In this document: positions 1 through 5,395 of the stretch, piece by piece
How positions within the stretch are numbered: the stretch's first letter is position 1
Layout of the letters: each line of letters starts with the position of its first letter
NCBI GenBank assembly: GCA_043744275.1
Contig: JAYTUY010000059.1
Coordinates: 1 to 7,571 of the forward strand
DNA length: 7,571 nucleotides
DNA from: JAAFJT01 sp043744275
GTDB lineage: Bacteria > Bacteroidota > Bacteroidia > Chitinophagales > Saprospiraceae
Direction of reading: 5' to 3'
Position numbers and translations under genes: made by a program
The notes under the pieces: model-generated
Told to the model about the DNA's origin: nothing
The model's database searches: none
The model's input: the letters and a program-made list of their open reading frames with translations, nothing else

Positions 1-59
1 TTCATGCGGTATCTCAAAAAGGTTTCATTTTGAAGGTCGTCATGATGCTCTTTGCTCAT
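1..59 (-). CDS. possible 5' end of a divergent gene (partial)
   Basis: Reading the minus strand from an ATG at 59-57 gives 19 open codons running off the window edge, with a strongly hydrophilic start (MSKEHHDDLQNETFLRYRM). The composition looks like a real protein N-terminus, and the 39 bases between it and the ATG at 99 would form a short divergent intergenic region. No family can be recognised from 19 residues. The competing reading is the + strand frame ending at TAG 81-83 (HAVSQKGF...), which could instead be the tail of an upstream gene. The segment is too short to decide, so this is a weak call based on composition only. Confidence 0.28.
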   Translation of the reverse strand, partial: MSKEHHDDLQNETFLRYRM

Positions 60-98
60 TTGGTAGATCAATTTATTAACTAGCAACTTGAATTAACT

Positions 99-1232
99 AT
101 GAAAAGAATTTTGACACTACTTCTAATTTCGACTTTATCAGCTTTCTCAACTTTTGGTGCATCTGTTACTTGGGATTTTGCAACTGCCTCCCCTTTAAGT
201 GCAGCCGTGCCAAATTTGACGGTCAGTTCTTTAAGTCAAGGCAATAATAATGGTACGACAGCCTTAATTAATGGTTCAAGTGTGAGTTCAGGATATGCAG
301 GCGCATCAGGTGGAAACAATGCAGGAGCAGCCGCTAAAATAGGAGCATTAAATACAGCAGCTTCGGGAAGTGCTTACTTTGAATTTACGCTTACTCCTTC
401 AATCAATAATGTTGTAAGTTTATCAGGTATCAGTTTTGGCTCACGTAGCACAACTACAGGACCTCAAGCTTATGCTATCAGGACAAGTTTGGATGCTTTT
501 GCTACAGATTATGCAATGGGTACACTTTCAAATAATAGTACATGGGCATTGCAAACGGCTACCCCTGTAATTGTGGGTAATATTAGTTCGTCTGTAACAG
601 TTAGAATTTACGGTTATAATGGTACAGGTTCTCCTCCAGCGGGTACAGCTAACTGGAGAATTGATGATTTAATTTTAACAGTGGATGCAGCCCTTCTCCC
701 CGTCGAATTAAAAAACATCAAAGTATCAAAATTAAATACTGCCGCGCAATTATCATGGCAAACAGCGACTGAAACTAACAATTCTCACTTTGATATTGAG
801 CGCAGCAATGACGGTGTGAAATTCAGTCAATTAAACGCTGTAAAAGGTCATGGCACGACAAATATTGTTCAAGATTATACTTTTATAGACGATGCACCGC
901 TTAAAAATATCAACTACTATCGCTTGCGCCAAGTAGATTTTGATGGTAAAGAGACTATTTCTAAGACCGTATCTATTAATTTTGATGGCAAAGGTCAAGG
1001 CAAAGCAAAGGTTTATCCGACCCTTGTAAAAGATGCTGTGAATGTCGAACTTTCAGGAGATGCCAAAGCAGAGTTGAGCGTGAGAGATTTGACTGGTAGA
1101 GTTATTTTAACTCAAAATACTGAGGGGGTCGCTAATTCAACTTTGAATCTAAGCAGTTTGAATTCAGGCATGTACCTTTTAAGCATCCGCTCAAATGACG
1201 GTGTTGAAACGGTGAAAATTCAGAAGTATTAA
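99..1232 (+). CDS. T9SS-secreted protein with type A C-terminal sorting domain
   Basis: The 377-residue protein is predicted to be exported by Sec and then carried across the outer membrane by the type IX secretion system. Residues 1-21 form a signal peptide (MKR, a Leu/Ile-rich core, cleavage near FGA-S). Residues 22-197 are a Ser/Thr/Asn/Gly-rich, probably beta-sandwich region (WDFATASPLSA... IDDLILTVDA) with no catalytic motif I can see. From LLPVEL (199-204) to about 295 is the common Bacteroidota module with LSWQTATETNNSHFDIERS and YYRLRQVDFDGKE. Residues 303-377 are the sorting domain: VYPTLVKDAVNVEL, then LNSGMYLLSI, ending KIQKY. The domain is normally cleaved, and the product is often anchored to A-LPS or released (family knowledge). 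The ligand or enzymatic role is unknown. The gene is monocistronic, with its own terminator downstream. The ATG at 99 is chosen because the signal peptide starts there. Codons NTEG carry one ACTGAGGGG word. Confidence 0.9.
   Translation: MKRILTLLLISTLSAFSTFGASVTWDFATASPLSAAVPNLTVSSLSQGNNNGTTALINGSSVSSGYAGASGGNNAGAAAKIGALNTAASGSAYFEFTLTPSINNVVSLSGISFGSRSTTTGPQAYAIRTSLDAFATDYAMGTLSNNSTWALQTATPVIVGNISSSVTVRIYGYNGTGSPPAGTANWRIDDLILTVDAALLPVELKNIKVSKLNTAAQLSWQTATETNNSHFDIERSNDGVKFSQLNAVKGHGTTNIVQDYTFIDDAPLKNINYYRLRQVDFDGKETISKTVSINFDGKGQGKAKVYPTLVKDAVNVELSGDAKAELSVRDLTGRVILTQNTEGVANSTLNLSSLNSGMYLLSIRSNDGVETVKIQKY
1119..1128 (+). repeat. ACTGAGGGG word, copy 1
   Basis: TACTGAGGGGG followed by T, inside the T9SS protein gene, codon phase ACT GAG GGG (NTEGV). 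Confidence 0.7.
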
Positions 1233-1265
1233 TTTCAAAAATATTATCGCTCTATTCAATTCAAG

Positions 1266-1307
1266 CATCTCGAATTTCCACTGTTGGCAATTCGGGATGT
1301 TTTTTTT
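1266..1307 (+). terminator. intrinsic terminator after the T9SS gene
   Basis: The 11-base arms 1266-1276 and 1289-1299 pair fully, with one G-U. Inside, CCA/TGG (1278-1280 with 1285-1287) can extend the stem around a CTGT loop. Eight T residues follow directly at 1300-1307. The structure lies 34 bases after the stop codon and separates the secreted protein from hldD. Confidence 0.85.
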
Positions 1308-1371
1308 ATGCTTTAAAATACCTAAATATTCCCATTAATAGTAGAAATTTGCGCTTCAAAATCAAAATAAT

Positions 1372-2406
1372 ATGATAGTTGTTACAGGGGCTTATGGGTT
1401 TATCGGCAGTTGCCTCGTCGGTTTTTTGAATCAAAAAGGCATCACAGACATCATTGCTGTGGATGATTTTTCTAAGACGGAAAAGCAGCCCAACCTCGTC
1501 GGGAAGCACATCGCTCAACGCATTGAAAGGTCTGAATTTATCAATTGGTTGTCAAATAATACCCCCTTTCCGAAGGAATCCAAAAGGACAGTATCAGCCG
1601 TTTTCCACCTCGGTGCGCGGACAGATACGACCGAATTTGATTACACTATTTTAGAAGAATTGAATCTCGAATATTCAAAAGATGTTTTTAATATTTGTAT
1701 AAAACATTCAATACCAATTATTTATGCGTCATCAGCCGCTACGTATGGCGCAGGTGAATTGGGCTACGATGATTATGACCCCTCAGTATCTGAGCATTTA
1801 AAACCATTGAATCCTTATGGTATTTCCAAAAATGAATTTGATATTTGGGTTTTGAAAACAATAGAAAATAATAAGCACCCATTACCCATTACTAATTGCC
1901 CATTACCCATTACTCATTGGTTCGGCTTAAAATTTTTCAACGTCTATGGACCCAATGAATACCACAAGGGCAGGATGGCAAGCACCATTTTCCATTTTTT
2001 CAATCAAATAGAAGCCAAAGGTGAGGTGAGCCTATTCAAAAGCCACCGCCCCGATTTTGAAGATGGCGAACAAATGCGCGATTTCGTTTATGTCAAAGAC
2101 GTTTTAAAAGTGATGTGGTTTTTATTTCAACATCATGCAACTGTACACTCAGGCATATACAACCTCGGGACAGGCAAAGCGCGTGCCTTCAACGATGTGG
2201 TAAAAAATGTTTTTAAAAATGCTCATAAACCATTGACAATCAATTACATACCTACGCCCGAAGACATCCGAGACAAGTACCAATATTTCACCGAAGCCAA
2301 TATGAACAAACTCCATACTGAGGGGTACGATGAAAAATTTTACTCATTGGAAGAAGGGATTGAGGATTATATTCAGCATTATTTGAAGCCGAGTGTATAT
2401 TATTGA
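1372..2406 (+). CDS. hldD: ADP-L-glycero-D-manno-heptose-6-epimerase (HldD/RfaD)
   Basis: This cytosolic NADP-dependent short-chain dehydrogenase/epimerase converts ADP-D-glycero-beta-D-manno-heptose to the L-glycero form used in lipopolysaccharide core. The Rossmann motif GAYGFIG lies at residues 6-12, the SSAATYG catalytic serine region at 120-126, and the YxxxK pair at Tyr149/Lys153 (YGISK). FFNVYGPNE, HKGRMAS, RDFVYVKDV and NLGTGKARAF match the E. coli protein closely. At 344 residues it is longer than the E. coli enzyme (310). Part of the excess is HPLPITNCPLPITHW, encoded by six heptanucleotide repeats just before FGLKFFNVYG. The C-terminal LHTEGYDEKF and the residues DPSV each carry an ACTGAGGGG word (+ and - strand). 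The ATG at 1372 begins right at the Rossmann strand, as expected. A weak -7-like GAAATTTG (1344-1351) sits about 20 bases upstream. gmhA, the first pathway step, follows after a repeat-filled gap. Confidence 0.95.
   Translation: MIVVTGAYGFIGSCLVGFLNQKGITDIIAVDDFSKTEKQPNLVGKHIAQRIERSEFINWLSNNTPFPKESKRTVSAVFHLGARTDTTEFDYTILEELNLEYSKDVFNICIKHSIPIIYASSAATYGAGELGYDDYDPSVSEHLKPLNPYGISKNEFDIWVLKTIENNKHPLPITNCPLPITHWFGLKFFNVYGPNEYHKGRMASTIFHFFNQIEAKGEVSLFKSHRPDFEDGEQMRDFVYVKDVLKVMWFLFQHHATVHSGIYNLGTGKARAFNDVVKNVFKNAHKPLTINYIPTPEDIRDKYQYFTEANMNKLHTEGYDEKFYSLEEGIEDYIQHYLKPSVYY
1779..1787 (-). repeat. ACTGAGGGG word, copy 2
   Basis: Minus-strand TACTGAGGGG followed by T, inside hldD, where it reads DPSV on the coding strand. 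Confidence 0.7.
1878..1919 (+). repeat. six in-frame heptanucleotide repeats (CCCATTA type) inside hldD
   Basis: Six consecutive 7-mers read CCCATTA, CCCATTA, CTAATTG, CCCATTA, CCCATTA, CTCATTG, equal to two 21-base units differing at one base. The 42 bases encode 14 codons (PLPITNC, PLPITH plus the first bases of Trp), so the reading frame is kept. The pattern resembles the short tandemly repeated heptamers known from cyanobacterial and some Bacteroidota intergenic DNA (established knowledge). The location in a conserved enzyme gene is unusual. Confidence 0.85.
2317..2325 (+). repeat. ACTGAGGGG word, copy 3
   Basis: TACTGAGGGG followed by T near the 3' end of hldD, read as HTEGY where E. 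coli has RAAGY. Confidence 0.7.
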
Positions 2407-2440
2407 TTTAACACAATCTTGTTGAAAATAACGGGTTGAA

Positions 2441-2455
2441 AATCACGAAGTGATT
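2441..2455 (+). repeat. 6-3-6 mini-hairpin AATCAC-GAA-GTGATT
   Basis: A perfect 6-bp stem is closed by C-G around a GAA triloop on the + strand and followed by GAAT. It heads the first composite unit. In DNA, C(GNA)G loops are known to be unusually stable (established for GCGAAGC-type mini-hairpins). Confidence 0.8.
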
Positions 2456-2595
2456 GAATGTGAATAACCCTCGATGAAATCGGGGGGTAATGCTAAAGAG
2501 GATGTCCATAACTGCGGAGCAGTTGAATATGAATAACCCTCGATGAAACCGGGGGGGGTAATGCTAAAGAGGATGTCTATAACTGCAGAGCAGTT
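2456..2595 (+). repeat. two tandem copies of a ~70-base composite repeat
   Basis: Unit 1 (2456-2524, 69 bases) and unit 2 (2525-2595, 71 bases) differ by four substitutions and a G-run of 6 versus 8. Each has GAATRTGAATAACC, a CGATGAAA stem region, the G-run followed by TAATGCTAAAGAGGATGTC, and a closing 15-nt hairpin: AACTGC-GGA-GCAGTT (2510-2524) or AACTGC-AGA-GCAGTT (2581-2595). In unit 1 the inner stem pairs 2468-2475 with 2479-2486 around GAA. In unit 2 a T-to-C change at 2549 breaks one of those pairs. Confidence 0.85.
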
Positions 2596-2634
2596 GAATG
2601 TAAAATAGTCATTTATTGGAAATTTTACACTTTC

Positions 2635-2649
2635 AACCACTTCGTGGTT
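2635..2649 (-). repeat. 6-3-6 mini-hairpin AACCAC-GAA-GTGGTT (minus strand)
   Basis: A perfect 6-bp stem is closed by C-G. Read on the minus strand the triloop is GAA, followed by GAAA. It belongs to the same architectural family as the other 15-nt hairpins but has its own stem sequence. Confidence 0.75.
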
Positions 2650-2671
2650 TGAGAAAACGGCTGCCTTTAGC

Positions 2672-2717
2672 CCTCCGATTTCATCGAAGGTTATTCACAT
2701 TCAATCGCTCCGCGATT
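2672..2717 (-). repeat. inverted copy of the composite repeat
   Basis: The 28 bases 2675-2702 are the reverse complement of 2456-2483 with a single mismatch. The mismatch sits in the stem and is compensated. On the minus strand the copy reads hairpin AATCGC-GGA-GCGATT (2717-2703), GAATGTGAATAA, then an 8-bp stem around GAA (2690-2683 with 2679-2672). The upstream hairpin stem differs from those in the direct copies while the constant segment is kept. Confidence 0.85.
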
Positions 2718-2771
2718 ACTTAAACTCGTTGTTTGCATTCTTTTATAATTTTATACAAAAAAAATTAAACA

Positions 2772-3326
2772 TTGAATATTCAAAATATCATAACCGACCA
2801 CATCGAAACCGCTCAAAAATTAGCAGCGATGGAAGCCGATATTTTACAAATTTGTCAGCTTTGCAAGGAGGCTATACTGAGGGGTCATAAAATATTGCTC
2901 GCTGGCAACGGTGGTTCGGCAGCCGATGCACAGCATATTGCAGCAGAATTTGTCGGGCGATTTGTGAACGAGCGGCGGTCGCTCCCTGCTATTGCTCTCA
3001 CCGTAGATACCTCCGCGTTGACCGCTATTTCCAACGATTATGGTTTTGAAAATGTGTATGCTCGGCAAATTGAAGGCTTAGGTACTGAGGGGGATGTTTT
3101 TATTGGCTTATCCACGTCAGGCAACAGCCCTAATATTGTAAAAGCTGTTGAAGTTGCTCAAAGAAAAGGCTTGAAAATCATCATTTTATCAGGTAAAAAT
3201 GGCGGTTTACTGAGGGGTATGGGCGATGCTGAAATCATCGTGCCTTCAGACATAACTGCCCGCATACAAGAGATGCATATTTTAATTGGACATATTCTTT
3301 GCGAATATATTGATTTGAGTGTTTAG
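2772..3326 (+). CDS. gmhA: phosphoheptose (sedoheptulose-7-phosphate) isomerase
   Basis: This cytosolic SIS-fold enzyme converts D-sedoheptulose 7-phosphate to D-glycero-D-manno-heptose 7-phosphate, the first step of ADP-heptose synthesis. The 184 residues match the usual family size. GNGGSAADAQHIAAEF spans 45-60, STSGNS is at 114-119 (phosphate binding), and RIQEMHILIGH is at 164-174. By alignment with E. coli GmhA, His55, Glu59, Gln166 and His174 correspond to the zinc/catalytic set His61, Glu65, Gln172 and His180, so the enzyme should be active. The start is TTG at 2772: a stop codon lies two codons upstream, and the next Met (residue 20) would cut off the conserved N-terminal helix. The TTG sits in a perfect 12-bp palindrome (2772-2783). 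Three ACTGAGGGG words fall inside the gene, in two codon phases (TEG and LRG). The bifunctional kinase/adenylyltransferase hldE is not in the window. Confidence 0.95.
   Translation: MNIQNIITDHIETAQKLAAMEADILQICQLCKEAILRGHKILLAGNGGSAADAQHIAAEFVGRFVNERRSLPAIALTVDTSALTAISNDYGFENVYARQIEGLGTEGDVFIGLSTSGNSPNIVKAVEVAQRKGLKIIILSGKNGGLLRGMGDAEIIVPSDITARIQEMHILIGHILCEYIDLSV
2876..2884 (+). repeat. ACTGAGGGG word, copy 4
   Basis: TACTGAGGGG followed by T in gmhA, in a shifted codon phase (A CTG AGG GG, ILRG). Confidence 0.7.
3084..3093 (+). repeat. ACTGAGGGG word, copy 5
   Basis: TACTGAGGGGG in gmhA, read as GTEGD. It is the only copy followed by A rather than T. Confidence 0.7.
3209..3217 (+). repeat. 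ACTGAGGGG word, copy 6
   Basis: TACTGAGGGG followed by T in gmhA, shifted phase (LLRG). Confidence 0.7.
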
Positions 3327-3385
3327 TTTTTAGTGTGTGGTTTTTAGTGTTTAGACTAAAAACTACACACTAAAAACTAAAAACT
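3318..3385 (+). terminator. 31-base inverted repeat across the gmhA stop, probable terminator
   Basis: Arms 3318-3348 and 3355-3385 pair with one mismatch (3321/3382) and one G-T (3340/3363) around a six-base loop (3349-3354). The gmhA TAG (3324-3326) lies in the left arm. The sequence is built from TTTTTAGTG-like direct repeats, so it may be repeat-derived. No clean T tract follows, so a pausing or 3'-protecting role is as likely as classical termination. Confidence 0.55.
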
Positions 3386-3392
3386 TAAATCA

Positions 3393-3419
3393 AAATTGAG
3401 TAATTTTGCTACTCAATTT
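3393..3419 (+). promoter_or_regulatory. palindromic operator candidate wrapping a -7 box
   Basis: The arms AAATTGAGTA (3393-3402) and TACTCAATTT (3410-3419) are perfect inverted repeats with a 7-base spacer. A full-match Bacteroidota -7 element TAATTTTG (TAnnTTTG) lies at 3401-3408, between the arms. No TTG -33 element is evident at the usual distance. Transcription would start near 3415, just before the ATG at 3430. A protein bound to the palindrome would block the promoter, so autoregulation by the following wHTH gene is the simple inference. Confidence 0.55.
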
Positions 3420-3429
3420 AAATATATTT

Positions 3430-3960
3430 ATGATAGAAGCATTGATTTCATCTAAAACACGCATTAAATTATTGCTCAAATTTTTCCTCAACAGCAATAC
3501 TAAAGCCTATTTACGTGGTTTGGAAACCGAATTTGGCGAATCCACGAACGCCATTCGAGTAGAAATCAATCGTTTTGAAAATGCTGGGATGCTCAAATCT
3601 GAACTCGTCGGCAATAAAAAAATATTTCAAGCCAATACTACTCACCCACTTTTTCAAGAATTGCATAATATTTTACTCAAACACGTGGGTCTCGACCGCG
3701 TCATCGAAAACGTGATTGAGCGATTGGGCGAAGTGGATAAAGTCTTTCTTATCGGCGAATTTTCAAAAGGCTCGGACAGCGATATTATTGATTTAATTTT
3801 TGTCGGCAATATTGATAAATCTTATTTGATTAATTTGATTGAAAAAACAGAAAAATTGGTAAAGCGGAAAATTCGATACGTGATTTATAATGATTCGGAG
3901 TTTAATACATTGGATTTAAAAAGATTTGACCCGATGCCTTTGCTGCTGTGGTCAAAGTAG
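3430..3960 (+). CDS. winged-helix regulator with degenerate nucleotidyltransferase-like domain
   Basis: The protein is 176 residues from the ATG at 3430. An upstream in-frame TTG at 3406 overlaps the -7 element and is rejected. Residues 1-75 look like an ArsR-type winged helix (RIKLLLKFFLNSNTKAYLRG, then AIRVEINRFENAGML as the recognition region and a KKIFQAN wing). Residues 100-176 resemble a small nucleotidyltransferase fold: LIGEFSKGSDSDIIDLIFVG parallels the G[GS]x...DxD motif, but GE replaces GS and the acidic pair is spaced DIID, so catalysis is doubtful. I recall similar proteins near polysaccharide genes in Bacteroidota, where they are annotated simply as transcriptional regulators. 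The target is unproven; the palindrome upstream suggests self-control. The stop is four bases before lhgO, implying co-transcription. It is the only complete gene here without an ACTGAGGGG word. Confidence 0.75.
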   Translation: MIEALISSKTRIKLLLKFFLNSNTKAYLRGLETEFGESTNAIRVEINRFENAGMLKSELVGNKKIFQANTTHPLFQELHNILLKHVGLDRVIENVIERLGEVDKVFLIGEFSKGSDSDIIDLIFVGNIDKSYLINLIEKTEKLVKRKIRYVIYNDSEFNTLDLKRFDPMPLLLWSK

Positions 3961-3964
3961 CAAA

Positions 3965-5221
3965 ATGAAATACGATATTGCAATAATAGGTGCGGGCATA
4001 GTCGGTTTGGCAACAGCTTACAAAATTGTGAAAGCACAGCCCAAGCTACGGATTTGCGTGATTGAAAAAGAGCGCGATTTAGGCTTGCATCAAACAAGCA
4101 CCAACAGCGGTGTGATTCATTCGGGCATCTATTATAAGCCAGGCAGCTTGAAGGCGACGAATTGTAAAAAAGGTTATGATGAATTGCTCATTTTCACAAA
4201 AGAACATGGCATTCCTCATGATATTTGCGGCAAGGTCATCGTCGCTACCAATACATCTGAACTGCCGTCGCTCGATAATATTTTGAAACGAGGCGAGGCA
4301 AATGGCATGACGGGCATCCGCCTAATTAGCTCAGAAGAATGTCGTGAAATAGAGCCTCATGTGCGCTGCGAAAAAGCGATATGGGTGCCTCAAACGGGCA
4401 TCATTGATTTTCCAGCAATGGCTCGAAAATATGCAGAACTTGTTGAAAATCAAGGCAATACAGTTTTATTTAATCATCAAGTGTTTAATATTGTTGAAAA
4501 AAAAGATGGCATTGTTATAGAAACAAAGCCCTATTTTCAAAAGAGCCATTCAGACTTAAACACTTCATTATTTCAAAATAAAATGAGTGAAATAGAAGCG
4601 AAATTGGTCATCAATTGCGCTGGATTGTATGCTGATAAAATAGCGAAATTGACGCAACCAGAGATAAATGTTCAAGTGCTGCCGTTCAGAGGGGAGTATT
4701 TTGAATTGAAAAAAGAGAAGGAATATTTAGTCAATAATTTGATATATCCTGTGCCCAATCCAAATTTTCCTTTCTTGGGCGTGCATTTTACGCGTATGAT
4801 TCACGGGGGAATTGAGGCAGGACCGAACGCTGTTTTTGCTTTCAAAAGAGAAGGCTACAAGCGCACCGATGTGGATTTTAAGGAATTGTGGGAAACGCTG
4901 CGGTTCAGCGGTTTCAGAAAAATAGCGGCTCAATATTGGCGCGAAGGGCTGGATGAATTGCATCGCTCATATTCCAAACGGGCGTTTGTGAAAACACTTC
5001 AAAAATTGATTCCAGACATCCAAAGTGCCGATATTACTGAGGGGGGTGCGGGCGTCCGCGCACAAGCCTGCGATGCACAAGGCAATTTGATAGATGATTT
5101 TATGATACTTGAAACAAAAAGTGTTATAAATGTTTGGAATGCGCCTTCTCCTGCGGCAACGGCTTCGTTGGCAATCGGTGAGGCGGTGGCTCGGAAAGCG
5201 TTAATGCGTTTTTCACCGTAG
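3965..5221 (+). CDS. lhgO: L-2-hydroxyglutarate oxidase/dehydrogenase (FAD-dependent)
   Basis: This flavoprotein of the DAO family oxidises L-2-hydroxyglutarate to 2-oxoglutarate, passing electrons to oxygen or to the respiratory chain (the E. coli enzyme is membrane-associated). The protein is 418 residues, close to E. coli LhgO (about 420). The N-terminal FAD motif is DIAIIGAGIVGLATAY (GxGxxG at 9-14), with Glu34 ending the second strand. HQTSTNSGVIHSGIYYKPGS (42-61) is the family signature around the flavin. The C-terminal part has GGAGVRAQACD and NVWNAPSPAATASLAIGE. A poorly conserved insert (KPYFQKSHSDLNTSLFQNK) precedes VINCAGLYAD. The ATG at 3965 is chosen because the Rossmann strand begins immediately; the in-frame ATG at 3926 would add a Cys-rich tail read from the regulator's 3' end. 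It is translationally close to the regulator. One ACTGAGGGG word, with a G6 run, encodes ITEGG. Confidence 0.92.
   Translation: MKYDIAIIGAGIVGLATAYKIVKAQPKLRICVIEKERDLGLHQTSTNSGVIHSGIYYKPGSLKATNCKKGYDELLIFTKEHGIPHDICGKVIVATNTSELPSLDNILKRGEANGMTGIRLISSEECREIEPHVRCEKAIWVPQTGIIDFPAMARKYAELVENQGNTVLFNHQVFNIVEKKDGIVIETKPYFQKSHSDLNTSLFQNKMSEIEAKLVINCAGLYADKIAKLTQPEINVQVLPFRGEYFELKKEKEYLVNNLIYPVPNPNFPFLGVHFTRMIHGGIEAGPNAVFAFKREGYKRTDVDFKELWETLRFSGFRKIAAQYWREGLDELHRSYSKRAFVKTLQKLIPDIQSADITEGGAGVRAQACDAQGNLIDDFMILETKSVINVWNAPSPAATASLAIGEAVARKALMRFSP
5036..5046 (+). repeat. ACTGAGGGG word, copy 7
   Basis: TACTGAGGGGGG followed by T in lhgO, read as ITEGG just before the conserved AGVRAQ. Confidence 0.7.
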
Positions 5222-5395
5222 CTACAATAAAATGTGAATCAAACCACAGTTCCAATATAATTTCATAAATTTGCAATTCAAATAGATATTGATTTAATGA
5301 ATTTTATAAAAATCTGATTATCAATATTTTATAAAATAATTATTAAAATATCAGTAAAATTTTAACTGCCATTTATATTAAAAACTCATTTAAAA
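5222..5395 (+). promoter_or_regulatory. promoter and AT-rich leader of the antiterminator gene
   Basis: A full-match -7 element TAAATTTG lies at 5266-5273. No TTG -33 is visible upstream at the expected spacing. Initiation just downstream would leave a leader of roughly 115 nt before the ATG at 5396, which suits a UpxY gene because these factors act through 5' leader sequences. The leader contains a 14-bp A/T palindrome (5325-5338) and CTGAT/ATCAG arms around it. No G/C-rich terminator is seen. Confidence 0.45.

Larger units (their letters stand above)
2407..2771. other. 365-base non-coding region filled with mini-hairpins and repeats
   Basis: No credible gene is present between hldD and gmhA. 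The left half has a lone 15-nt hairpin and then two tandem composite units (2456-2595). The middle carries an inverted repeat TGTAAAAT/ATTTTACA (2599-2606 with 2622-2629) and a hairpin at 2635-2649. The right half carries an inverted copy of the composite unit (2672-2717) and a GGCT...AGCC hairpin (2659-2672). A 65-codon minus-strand frame crosses the region but is only translated repeat. I see no confident promoter for gmhA here. Confidence 0.8.

Noticed and set aside
3..83. C-terminal end of an upstream + strand gene
   Set aside because: The frame ends at TAG 81-83, but 26 codons without any motif cannot be distinguished from chance, and a minus-strand reading is at least as good.
2443..2640. 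65-codon minus-strand open frame in the hldD-gmhA gap
   Set aside because: It consists of the translated composite repeats (repeated PPGFIEGYS/PPDFIEGYS), with no independent evidence of a gene.
2441..2717. CRISPR array
   Set aside because: Repeats are palindromic, only two direct copies exist, the units abut each other without unique spacers, and no cas gene is present.
3406..3429. TTG at 3406 as start of the regulator
   Set aside because: It overlaps the likely -7 element and the operator palindrome, and the added residues (LLNLNIF) look non-coding; ATG 3430 starts the winged-helix domain directly.
3926..3964. ATG at 3926 as start of lhgO
   Set aside because: It lies inside the regulator's reading frame and adds a Cys-rich tail ahead of the FAD motif; ATG 3965 gives the normal family start.
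4684..4692. TCAGAGGGG as a tenth signal word
   Set aside because: It differs at two positions of the nonamer and is followed by A, so it is not counted.
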